64,000 bases of DNA from Bacteroidia bacterium (GTDB lineage Bacteria; Bacteroidota; Bacteroidia; J057), in assembly GCA_041391665.1 (NCBI GenBank), contig JAWKNO010000001.1:124001-188000 (forward strand), given 5' to 3'. This document shows positions 1 through 6,972 of the stretch, one piece after another (position 1 is the stretch's first letter; the number at the start of each line of letters is the position of its first letter). A program made the position numbers and the translations under genes. The notes under the pieces were generated by a model. That model was not told the DNA's origin. It saw only the letters and a list, made by a program, of their open reading frames with translations, and did not search any database.

Positions 1-164
1 AGAGGCTGGGGGTTGACCCGGCCGTAGCCTCTTCCATATTGATTACGGCTTTTACCGATATTGTAGGATATCTTCTACTTTTTGGGTTGGCGGCAAAAGT
101 ATTAATCCCGCTTGTGAGTACGGTCGCTGAGGCCGGAATTAATTTTATCAATCCCATCCTGTAA
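1..164 (+). CDS. mgtE: MgtE-type magnesium transporter, C-terminal end only
   Basis: Frame 3 is open from the window edge to a TAA at 162-164 and encodes about 53 residues. The stretch DPAVASSILITAFTDIVGY followed by a hydrophobic helix matches the last conserved transmembrane segment of MgtE Mg2+ channels, where a DPA-(I/V)-AS motif precedes the final helix. The product would be an inner-membrane magnesium channel; its cytoplasmic N and CBS domains lie outside the window. Its 3' end overlaps the convergent ABC ATPase gene by 63 bp. The family call rests on a short segment only. Confidence 0.78.
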   Translation, partial: RLGVDPAVASSILITAFTDIVGYLLLFGLAAKVLIPLVSTVAEAGINFINPIL

Positions 165-869
165 ATCTGCGCGGGTGCTGCGATCTGTATTGGTTTCAAT
201 CATTTCAATATCACCATCCCGAAGGCGAATGATCTGCTGAGCATATTTGGCAATATCTTCTTCGTGCGTTACAACGATAATCGTATTCCCGGCCTGATGC
301 AGATCATCAAACAGACCCATAATTTCATAAGAGGTTTTGGTATCAAGGTTTCCTGTAGGCTCATCGGCAAGAATGATGGACGGGTTGTTGACCAAAGCCC
401 GGGCAACGGCAACGCGCTGGCGTTGGCCACCTGAAAGTTCGTTGGGTTTATGGTTCATACGGTCTGCCAGTCCGACACTGTCGAGGACCTCCTTGGCCCG
501 CTGGTTGCGCGCAGACTTATTCAAACCGGCATATACCAGTGGAAGCGCTACGTTTTCAAGGGCTGAAGCCCTTGGCAAAAGGTTAAAAGTCTGGAAGACA
601 AATCCGATTTCTTTGTTTCGAACATGTGCGAGATCGGCATCAGCCATATTGCTGACATTGGTGCTATTGAGAAAATAGTTCCCCCCGGAAGGAGTGTCGA
701 GACAGCCCAGTATATTCATCAGTGTGGACTTTCCGGAACCCGAAGGCCCCATAATCGCGACGTATTGGTTGGGGAAAATTTCCAGCGAAACAGCGTTGAG
801 CGCGTTAATGCTTACCGTGCCCATCTGATAGGTCTTGCGAATGTTTTCCAGCTTAATGATTGGCTCCAT
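102..869 (-). CDS. LolD/MacB-type ABC transporter ATP-binding protein
   Basis: This is a 255-residue cytoplasmic ABC ATPase. Walker A is GPSGSGKS (residues 41-48), the Q-loop Gln is near 93, the signature LSGGQ is at 145-149, Walker B ends in D169-E170, and the H-loop lies in VVTHEED. The length and the LADEPTGNLD region are typical of the LolD/MacB/FtsE group, which powers FtsX-like permeases in lipoprotein trafficking or efflux. No permease is adjacent; the nearest FtsX-type permease in the window is at 23150, and a link between the two is only a guess. The C-terminal 20 residues are polar and poorly conserved, and their codons overlap the mgtE 3' end. The substrate is unknown. Confidence 0.93.
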   Translation of the reverse strand: MEPIIKLENIRKTYQMGTVSINALNAVSLEIFPNQYVAIMGPSGSGKSTLMNILGCLDTPSGGNYFLNSTNVSNMADADLAHVRNKEIGFVFQTFNLLPRASALENVALPLVYAGLNKSARNQRAKEVLDSVGLADRMNHKPNELSGGQRQRVAVARALVNNPSIILADEPTGNLDTKTSYEIMGLFDDLHQAGNTIIVVTHEEDIAKYAQQIIRLRDGDIEMIETNTDRSTRADLQDGIDKINSGLSDRTHKRD

Positions 870-945
870 ACAACTATACTGTTGAATCTAATAACAGGGA
901 ATCTGGATGAAAGTTACAAATCTTTCCCCTGCTTCGGACAGTTTT

Positions 946-977
946 TTTGTCAGAGAACCTCAGTTATCATAGATTTG
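946..977 (+). promoter_or_regulatory. Bacteroidota-type promoter for the 1028 lipoprotein gene
   Basis: TTTG at 946-949 is followed after 20 bp by TAGATTTG at 970-977. This fits the Bacteroidota sigma-A consensus (TTTG, about 19 bp, TAnnTTTG). It would start transcription near 984, about 45 bp before the ATG at 1028. It supports the later start codon, because an ATG at 947 would lie inside the promoter. Confidence 0.45.
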
Positions 978-1027
978 TGTATATTTCATTTCAATCTAAA
1001 GCCATCGACCGCCATATAAATGCCTAT

Positions 1028-1903
1028 ATGACGCTTCGTAACATATGGATTCTTCCTGTTTTTCTGCTGAGCATCCCTGCTTTGTGGCTTAGCTCCGGCT
1101 GCGGGGAAGAATTTACAGAAGAGCCTCCGTTTTCCATGGTAACAGACACCGTTTTTCTCGATGTCGATGCATGGTATTATATTGGAAAAGAACCCAGTCA
1201 GATTGATGGCGTACTCGCCTATCCGTTTTCCTACCAGATCTTTGAAACCTTTTTTGATGGTTTTCTCCTCAATGCGCAGGATCGGGTTTATTCCATTGGA
1301 ATTGATGAAAAACTCGAGGACCGTGCGGTATTTCTCGATACCAAAATGGTAGCAGGAGATACGCTTTATAAAAATTCTTCCTTCCGCTACAACCTGATCA
1401 TTGATGTAAAACGCGATGAGAAGACGGGTGAAGAAGTGTATTATATTCTGCGAAGATCAAAAATAGGGGTGAGGAGAATCAGAGAACGGGCCATTTGGGT
1501 AATTTCTCCCAGCCATGGGATCCTGGCAGTTGCAGATTTCAGTATCGGCTATACAGATGGTCAGGTTACGCTGAATATGGTTGGCGATCCTGACTATTTC
1601 CGCGATCCGGCACTGATTCAGAAAATCAAATACTACGACAACGACATTACCTGGCTGGTAGATCAGGACAGGCATATCATTTATGAGTTTGATAAAAATA
1701 AAGCCGTTCTCAAAAGCCGCGATTTTCAGGCTGGAGAAGACTTATATGAATACAAGTTCAATAAAACCAATACCCGCGAGCTGATCGATTTTCAAATAAA
1801 ACTGGAAAACAACTCCGTCAAACTCATCGCAGGCGATTCATGTTTCTTCTTTTCAGATCTGCTCGAACTTCAACGGTCGGCTTCCTGTGCCAACGAACGG
1901 TAA
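1028..1903 (+). CDS. Putative lipoprotein of unknown function
   Basis: The product is 291 residues. The start at 1028 was chosen because MTLRNIWILPVFLLSIPALW forms a clean signal peptide ending in the lipobox LSSGC (Cys near residue 25), and a promoter-like element lies between it and the more upstream in-frame ATG at 947. The mature part is acidic and rich in Asp and Tyr, with no motif I recognise. It is probably exported and anchored to a membrane by the lipidated Cys. It lies 88 bp upstream of the porZ-like gene on the same strand, so co-transcription is possible but not shown. Confidence 0.8.
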   Translation: MTLRNIWILPVFLLSIPALWLSSGCGEEFTEEPPFSMVTDTVFLDVDAWYYIGKEPSQIDGVLAYPFSYQIFETFFDGFLLNAQDRVYSIGIDEKLEDRAVFLDTKMVAGDTLYKNSSFRYNLIIDVKRDEKTGEEVYYILRRSKIGVRRIRERAIWVISPSHGILAVADFSIGYTDGQVTLNMVGDPDYFRDPALIQKIKYYDNDITWLVDQDRHIIYEFDKNKAVLKSRDFQAGEDLYEYKFNKTNTRELIDFQIKLENNSVKLIAGDSCFFFSDLLELQRSASCANER

Positions 1904-1991
1904 CTCCGCATGACACTGTTTCGGGGGGAATTTTTATTCCTACCCATTCTACCCGCCTTTTTGGTATTTTTACCGCGGTAAACTGGTAACT

Positions 1992-4298
1992 ATGAAAAGA
2001 ATGAGATTTTTTTCTGTTGTTCTGATTATTATTCTTGGTATATCTTCCGGGTGGGGACAAAATAATTTGCCCGGTGCCTGGCGAGCTTATCTCAATCATA
2101 CAGAGTGCATTCAGGCAGCAGAGATGAACGGTATTGTGTACACGCTCTCTAAAGGAGGAATGTTTGCCTATGAACCGGAATCACAGGAGACCCGCACTTT
2201 CTCCACAATTGATGGACTGAGCGGTATTAACCCCACCACCATTTACCATGCAGAAGCAAATGGCAGTATTTTCATTGGCTACGAAAGCGGAATGATCGAC
2301 TACTTCTCGGACGAGGGAAATATCAACTACCTCTCCCAGATTCAGACAAATACTTTTTATACCCAAAAACGAATCAACGAGTTTTTTGCCAAAGACAACC
2401 GCCTCTATGTCGCAACAGATTTTGGCCTTGTCATCTATAACCTCAGTGACGGATTGCCTGTAACTGATGTTACGCAGTTTGGTTTAGGAAACCCGACCCG
2501 ACTGAAAATCACATCCGTAACCGTATTTAAAAACCGGATTTTTGTGCTGGTACAAAACGTAGGCATATTCAGCGCAGATGAAAACTCAACCAACCTGAAA
2601 GATCCCTCTGTATGGACCCCCGAAGACGAATCGACGGGATTCCCGGCAACAGAACCTGTATATCAGTTGAAATCAACCCCTACGATTCTGCTTGCCCGCT
2701 CTGATACGAGTACCTACTTTTCTGATGGTTCCTCCGGATGGGCACCACACCCCAAACTTACCGGCAAACTCGATCGCCTCTATGCATGGGGAGAAATTGT
2801 TGGCGGATCGCGGATCAACCGCACCTCTGTGTTTTACAACGAAACTGATCAAATCACCTTTTTTATAGACGGTGGGGTAGAAGATGTGGTCTATCTCCGC
2901 AAAAATGTATTCCTCGTCGCTACAAGATTTAACGGGCTTCAGTACTTTGATACTTATGAAGTTTCCAATGCCACACCTGATGGTCCGCGTACCAACGACT
3001 GCATCCGTATTGCCGCAGGTAATGGAGAATTGTACGTAGCTCCCAAAGGTTATGATCAGGCATTTACCCCGGAAGTCTCCACACTGGGTATTTATTATTA
3101 TACCGCCCAGCAGGGCTGGACTTTTCTGGATAAAGACCAGGGGCTTGACCCCAGTGTATCGACAGGATTTGCCCGCGTTACGTATGATGACAACACCGCT
3201 TCCACCTGGGTCGGCTCATGGGGTTCCGGGTTAGTAGAATTGAAAAATGGCCAGCAGGAAGCTTTTTACAACTGCCAGAATGCAGGGATTTCCACCATCA
3301 ATGCAAACTGCAACCTCACCAATCGGGAGAATTCGCGGGTCAGCGGAATTGACCGCGACTTTTCCGGAAATCTTTGGATGTCACTCGATTTTGCCCGCGA
3401 ACCGCTAATGGTACGCGGTACAGATGGCAACTGGTCTGCAGCACCTTCATTCCGTTTTCCCCAAAATCACCATATTATCGATATGATTGTCGATGATTAT
3501 GGAAGCAAATGGATGCTCAATGCCGAGCAGGGCGTGCTGGTTTATCTGGACAACAATACCCCCACAGATTTTGACGATGACCGTGTAATATCGCTAAAAG
3601 CAGGACTCAATCAGGGAAACCTTCCGACGAATCAGGTCTATTCCATTGCCAAAGATCTTGACGGGTTTATCTGGGTGGGAACCGGCCAGGGAGTTACGGT
3701 ATTCTATGACCCATACAGCATCTCACAAGGCAAAATTGTGGATGCCAGCCCCCCGGTCTTTGAGCGGCGGCCATTGCTGAAAGATGCAATTATCAATGCC
3801 ATATATGTCGATGGCGGAAACAGAAAGTGGTTTGCCACCAATGATGGCGTATTTTTAATGTCAGAAGACGGCGACGAGGAAATCTATCATTTCAATGAAG
3901 CAAACAGCCCGATCCTTTCCGACGCAGTCAATGATATTGCCGTGGATAACAGCACGGGGGAAGTCTTTTTTGCCACAGCCAGAGGTATCATCAGCTTCCA
4001 GGGAGATGCTACAACCGGAGAAGACAATTGCAATGATATATTGGTTTTCCCTAATCCCGTTTTCTCAGACTATGAAGGCGTAGTAACCATTCGCGGTACA
4101 GGCCTGGAAAGCAGGGTAAAAATCACTTCGGTTTCGGGATTGCTCGTAAAGGAAATCCGCTCTCAGGGAGGGACTGCCATTTGGGACGGAAGAGATGTGT
4201 ATGGAAACAAAGTGAGATCAGGCGTTTATCTGGCGCTGATTTCCGATAGAAATGGAGACAATGGATGTGTGGGAAAATTCACCGTAATTGCACGCTAA
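1992..4298 (+). CDS. porZ: PorZ-like type IX secretion system protein with C-terminal sorting domain
   Basis: The product is 768 residues. A signal peptide ends in WGQ near residue 23. Two beta-propeller-like regions follow (about 25-330 and 340-680), with recurring W-(V/M)-G-(T/S)-x-x-G blades of the two-component-regulator-propeller type. The protein ends in an 80-residue type A sorting domain (VFPNPVFSDYEG, later GVYLALIS, KFTVIAR). The N-terminal order (GAWRAYL, a GGMFAYEP blade, then TIDGLSG) and the length match PorZ, the outer-membrane-surface T9SS component that in Porphyromonas delivers anionic LPS to the sortase PorU. From memory, recO lies close to porZ in some other Bacteroidota, and it does here. 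A generic propeller-containing T9SS cargo is the alternative. Confidence 0.83.
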   Translation: MKRMRFFSVVLIIILGISSGWGQNNLPGAWRAYLNHTECIQAAEMNGIVYTLSKGGMFAYEPESQETRTFSTIDGLSGINPTTIYHAEANGSIFIGYESGMIDYFSDEGNINYLSQIQTNTFYTQKRINEFFAKDNRLYVATDFGLVIYNLSDGLPVTDVTQFGLGNPTRLKITSVTVFKNRIFVLVQNVGIFSADENSTNLKDPSVWTPEDESTGFPATEPVYQLKSTPTILLARSDTSTYFSDGSSGWAPHPKLTGKLDRLYAWGEIVGGSRINRTSVFYNETDQITFFIDGGVEDVVYLRKNVFLVATRFNGLQYFDTYEVSNATPDGPRTNDCIRIAAGNGELYVAPKGYDQAFTPEVSTLGIYYYTAQQGWTFLDKDQGLDPSVSTGFARVTYDDNTASTWVGSWGSGLVELKNGQQEAFYNCQNAGISTINANCNLTNRENSRVSGIDRDFSGNLWMSLDFAREPLMVRGTDGNWSAAPSFRFPQNHHIIDMIVDDYGSKWMLNAEQGVLVYLDNNTPTDFDDDRVISLKAGLNQGNLPTNQVYSIAKDLDGFIWVGTGQGVTVFYDPYSISQGKIVDASPPVFERRPLLKDAIINAIYVDGGNRKWFATNDGVFLMSEDGDEEIYHFNEANSPILSDAVNDIAVDNSTGEVFFATARGIISFQGDATTGEDNCNDILVFPNPVFSDYEGVVTIRGTGLESRVKITSVSGLLVKEIRSQGGTAIWDGRDVYGNKVRSGVYLALISDRNGDNGCVGKFTVIAR

Positions 4299-4349
4299 AC
4301 TTTAGTTGCTGACTGGAAGTTAGTAGCTTTACACGAAACTCCGATCCGC

Positions 4350-4916
4350 GTGAAACTTATATACCTCACTCAAGAAAATCTCAAAGACCGCCTTTTTATA
4401 AGAGACCTGGTCTTCAGTTATAAAATCAAGGAAAAAGCAATCCTCATTCACGATACTTTTGGCGGTACAGTCCGGGATACCCGGTTTGTCACCAAACGGA
4501 TATCCGCGCTCCTCAGCGAAACGATGGTATATAACAATGCCTTCAGCGCAGATCAGCGAAGCCTTTTTTCAATCAATGAAGCAGGAGATACCGAAATCAA
4601 CACCGAAAAAATCATGAATCTCCTGGAGCAAATCCAACTTCTGATCATTGGTCCTGTAATCAAAAAAGGGGAAACTCCCACGCTCGCCGATCCCATACAT
4701 CTGGTGGAAGTCGCCAAAAACTATCTGGACATTTCGGAGATGGTTGTTTTTACTTCAAATCCGCTTTCTCCCCTGGGTGCCAAAAACATCCGGATTGAGA
4801 CGGATGAGGATCTTGAAAAAATGTTGGCCATATATGAAGAAGAAGCCTCCGCCATCCGGCTGGCACACAGGCTCCGCCCCGCCCGAATTGCCTCACCCGC
4901 CAACTTTTCCCAGTGA
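4350..4916 (+). CDS. Conserved-looking hypothetical protein upstream of recO
   Basis: The product is 188 residues, starts with GTG, and has no signal peptide, so it is probably cytoplasmic. I do not recognise a family. It shows an N-terminal alpha/beta segment (AILIHDTFGG at about 31-40), a hydrophobic strand (IQLLIIGPVIKKG, about 95-107), a second strand (EMVVFTSNPLSPLG), and a basic Ala/Arg-rich tail. Alternation of strands and helices suggests a small Rossmann-like fold. Its TGA overlaps the GTG start of recO by 4 bp, so the two are almost certainly co-translated. Confidence 0.75.
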   Translation: MKLIYLTQENLKDRLFIRDLVFSYKIKEKAILIHDTFGGTVRDTRFVTKRISALLSETMVYNNAFSADQRSLFSINEAGDTEINTEKIMNLLEQIQLLIIGPVIKKGETPTLADPIHLVEVAKNYLDISEMVVFTSNPLSPLGAKNIRIETDEDLEKMLAIYEEEASAIRLAHRLRPARIASPANFSQ

Positions 4917-5647
4917 TACTGAAAACCGAAGGCATCGTATTGCGCACCATGCGCTATCAGGAACACAACCTGATCACCACACTTTATACCCGTGAGCACG
5001 GGATACGGAGTTTCCTGATTTCAGGCTTTCGGTCTGCCCGCTCAAAAGGAAAACATAGCTATTTTCAGCCGCTTTCCATTATTGATATTATTTTCTTTTA
5101 CAGGGAAAACCGCGACCTGCACAAAATCACGGAGAGTAAAGTCAGCCATCTGCTCCTCGAAGCTCAAACCGATCCGGTCAAACTTTCGCTCGGACTCGCC
5201 ATTATCGAAATCTTTTTTGATACAGTCAAAGAGGAAGAGCAAAACGAGGAAATGTACGAATTCCTCCGGCAGGTCATCGTGATGCTGGATGTCTCGGAGA
5301 AAAGGTTGATTCAGCTATTTATTTATTTTCTGCTTCACCTCACGCGATTTTTGGGATTTTTTCCCAATGACGAAAGTGATGGGATGGACAGAGTAAAATT
5401 TCTTCCCCGCGAGGGAGTTTTTCTTCCCGATCAAGCAGCAAACGATGAAGTCGCACAAATGCTGCGAAAGTTTATCTATTCCACATTAGATCCTCTGCCT
5501 GCGGAGGAATCATGCCAGCACATCATTTTTTCCTCCCAAACAAAAAAAAATATCATCAAAACCTTGTTTGAATACTACCGCCTCCACATCGAAGGGTTTA
5601 AGTATCCTCAGACCATGAAGGTTTTTGCAGAGTTGTTTGGCGACTGA
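4913..5647 (+). CDS. recO: DNA repair protein RecO
   Basis: The product is 244 residues. The N-terminal OB-fold signature is clear (KTEGIVLRTMRYQEHNLI, then LYTREHGIRSFLISGFRSARS), followed by an all-helical C-terminal half. RecO anneals SSB-coated single strands and with RecR loads RecA in gap repair; recR is in this window at 33953. The zinc-binding Cys cluster of many RecO proteins is not evident. GTG at 4913 is the start that yields the conserved MILKTEGIVL opening. Its stop abuts the convergent tag stop with no spacer. Confidence 0.93.
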   Translation: MILKTEGIVLRTMRYQEHNLITTLYTREHGIRSFLISGFRSARSKGKHSYFQPLSIIDIIFFYRENRDLHKITESKVSHLLLEAQTDPVKLSLGLAIIEIFFDTVKEEEQNEEMYEFLRQVIVMLDVSEKRLIQLFIYFLLHLTRFLGFFPNDESDGMDRVKFLPREGVFLPDQAANDEVAQMLRKFIYSTLDPLPAEESCQHIIFSSQTKKNIIKTLFEYYRLHIEGFKYPQTMKVFAELFGD

Positions 5648-6208
5648 TCAATTCTTTTTCGCCGCCCACATGGCACCGGCGCGAATAGATTCCTCAAAAA
5701 ACGGGCAATCCTCGACATGCGCTCCCGGCAGATAACCCGTACTCATCAAAAATTCATTGGTAATCTCTCCGCCTGTAAAGGTGAATGTTTTCTTAAACAA
5801 CTTTATCCAGGCCTGCTTTTCCAGTGGATGATGATGGTCGAGCCAGCCCTTAAATGAACCAAACGCCTGCTGCAAACGGAGAACGCTTTGTGCATTGGTA
5901 ACTGCAGCCTGGATTTTGAGGCGGTTTCTGATGATTCCCGGATTATTAAGCAGGCGAAAAAAATCTTCCTCACCAAAATTAGCAATCGACTCAATGTCGT
6001 ATCCGGCATAAGCTTCTCTGAAATTTTCCTGCTTGTTTAAAATAGTCGTCCACGACAGGCCCGCCTGATTGATTTCAAGTATCAGTCTGCCAAATAATTC
6101 ATTGTCACTGGAAAGCGGAAACCCATACGCCGAGTCGTGATATACACGATGTACACTGTTTGCTTCCATACGACTGACTGCTTCGCAGTAGGATTTAGGT
6201 TTTTCCAT
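5648..6208 (-). CDS. tag: DNA-3-methyladenine glycosylase I
   Basis: The product is 186 residues, the usual length. The Tag signature YHDSAYG corresponds to YHDxEWG in Escherichia coli Tag, and it is followed by LFGRLILEINQAGLSW and the TILNKQENFREAY helix. Near the C-terminus, GAHVEDCPF supplies the His and Cys of the family's zinc snap. The enzyme excises 3-methyladenine from alkylated DNA. The conserved Glu-Trp of the motif reads Ala-Tyr here, a modest deviation. The gene is convergent with recO; the fused stop codons read TGATCA. Confidence 0.93.
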   Translation of the reverse strand: MEKPKSYCEAVSRMEANSVHRVYHDSAYGFPLSSDNELFGRLILEINQAGLSWTTILNKQENFREAYAGYDIESIANFGEEDFFRLLNNPGIIRNRLKIQAAVTNAQSVLRLQQAFGSFKGWLDHHHPLEKQAWIKLFKKTFTFTGGEITNEFLMSTGYLPGAHVEDCPFFEESIRAGAMWAAKKN

Positions 6209-6272
6209 TGTTCAAGTGGTGATTTTTTCAGAACTTACCAACTAACCGGTATGTGATTTTAAACTGAAAGCT

Positions 6273-6866
6273 ATGAATACCCGAGATAAAATTCTTCACT
6301 GCATATATGAAGATATGAAAATATTTGGCTTTCAGGGTTTGCGACCCGATAAAGCAATTGAAAAGCTGGGGCTCAGCAAAGGCGCCATGTACCATTATTT
6401 CAACAATAAGCCGGAGATCGGCTATCTGATTGTCGAGGAAATCATTCAGCCCGAATACCTTGCGCCATTTATACCCCTGCTTTCCTATGAAGGGGATCCC
6501 ATAGACTATATTCAGCAAAATATATTCCTTCCCATGCAAAATCAGGCAACTGATCATACGCTGAGTCTCGGGTCGCCGGTTCATAATCTCGTACAGGAAA
6601 TGGCGCCTTTAGACGAAGGTTTTCGCACCCGACTGGCGATTATTCTCGATACCGCCCGGGATATTATCGCAGACAGCATCCGCCGTGGCCAGGAAAAGGG
6701 AACCATTGTACCCGATATCGACCCCAAACAAATCGCCGGGTTTATCCAGACAATGATCGCCGGAACACAGGGAATGGCTCAGGCTTTCCGCAACAAAAAC
6801 CTGTTTTCTGCCAGTCTTGAGATGACTGCTCAGGTCTTGGATGGCTTTCGAAAAAAAACAGAGTGA
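6273..6866 (+). CDS. TetR/AcrR family transcriptional regulator
   Basis: The product is 197 residues. The N-terminal helix-turn-helix (residues about 8-50) includes KLGLSKGAMYHYFNNKPEI, the classic TetR recognition helix. The helical C-terminal part probably binds a ligand and dimerises. The stop codon lies 17 bp before the first Fur-box-like palindrome of the fecA-like gene, but the target is unknown and the nearby palindromes look like Fur sites rather than TetR operators. It is divergent from tag with 64 bp between them, where it may autoregulate. Confidence 0.9.
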   Translation: MNTRDKILHCIYEDMKIFGFQGLRPDKAIEKLGLSKGAMYHYFNNKPEIGYLIVEEIIQPEYLAPFIPLLSYEGDPIDYIQQNIFLPMQNQATDHTLSLGSPVHNLVQEMAPLDEGFRTRLAIILDTARDIIADSIRRGQEKGTIVPDIDPKQIAGFIQTMIAGTQGMAQAFRNKNLFSASLEMTAQVLDGFRKKTE

Positions 6867-6883
6867 CAAAAATCATCTGCTTT

Positions 6884-6906
6884 TTATTTATAATGATTCT
6901 AAATAA
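6884..6906. promoter_or_regulatory. Fur-box-like palindrome 1 upstream of fecA-like gene
   Basis: This is a 23-bp near-perfect inverted repeat: left arm TTATTTA, 9-bp centre TAATGATTC, right arm TAAATAA, with 10 of 11 pairs complementary. The central AAT-n-ATT is the core of the 7-1-7 Fur box. It lies just upstream of the -33 element of the promoter at 6909-6938. A second copy with the same arms lies exactly 60 bp downstream. Assignment to Fur is inference from symmetry and the iron-uptake neighbour. Confidence 0.6.
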
Positions 6907-6908
6907 GC

Positions 6909-6938
6909 TTGGATTTCCACCACGTCTGGTTATTTTTG
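6909..6938 (+). promoter_or_regulatory. Promoter of the fecA-like gene
   Basis: TTG at 6909-6911 and TATTTTTG at 6931-6938 are separated by 19 bp, the canonical spacing of the Bacteroidota housekeeping promoter (TTG...TAnnTTTG). The predicted start point is about 6944, the first base of the second palindrome. The promoter therefore sits between two operators, an arrangement suited to tight repression. Confidence 0.6.
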
Positions 6939-6943
6939 CCCCG

Positions 6944-6966
6944 TTATTTAAAATCATTCTAAATAA
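6944..6966. promoter_or_regulatory. Fur-box-like palindrome 2 upstream of fecA-like gene
   Basis: This second 23-bp palindrome has arms TTATTTA and TAAATAA identical to copy 1 and centre AAATCATTC, again with 10 of 11 pairs matching. It covers the predicted transcription start and ends 6 bp before the ATG at 6973. A repressor bound here would block initiation and promoter clearance. Confidence 0.6.
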
Positions 6967-6972
6967 GAACTT

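Noticed and set aside
6209..6272. Inverted repeat TACC...GGTA between tag and the TetR gene
   Set aside because: The arms are only 4 bp, too short to support an operator call.
6884..6966. Palindromes as operators of the adjacent TetR regulator
   Set aside because: The 23-bp AAT-n-ATT-centred symmetry matches Fur-type sites and they flank an iron-receptor promoter. TetR autoregulation sites would be expected in the tag-TetR gap, where only a weak 4-bp-arm inverted repeat was seen.
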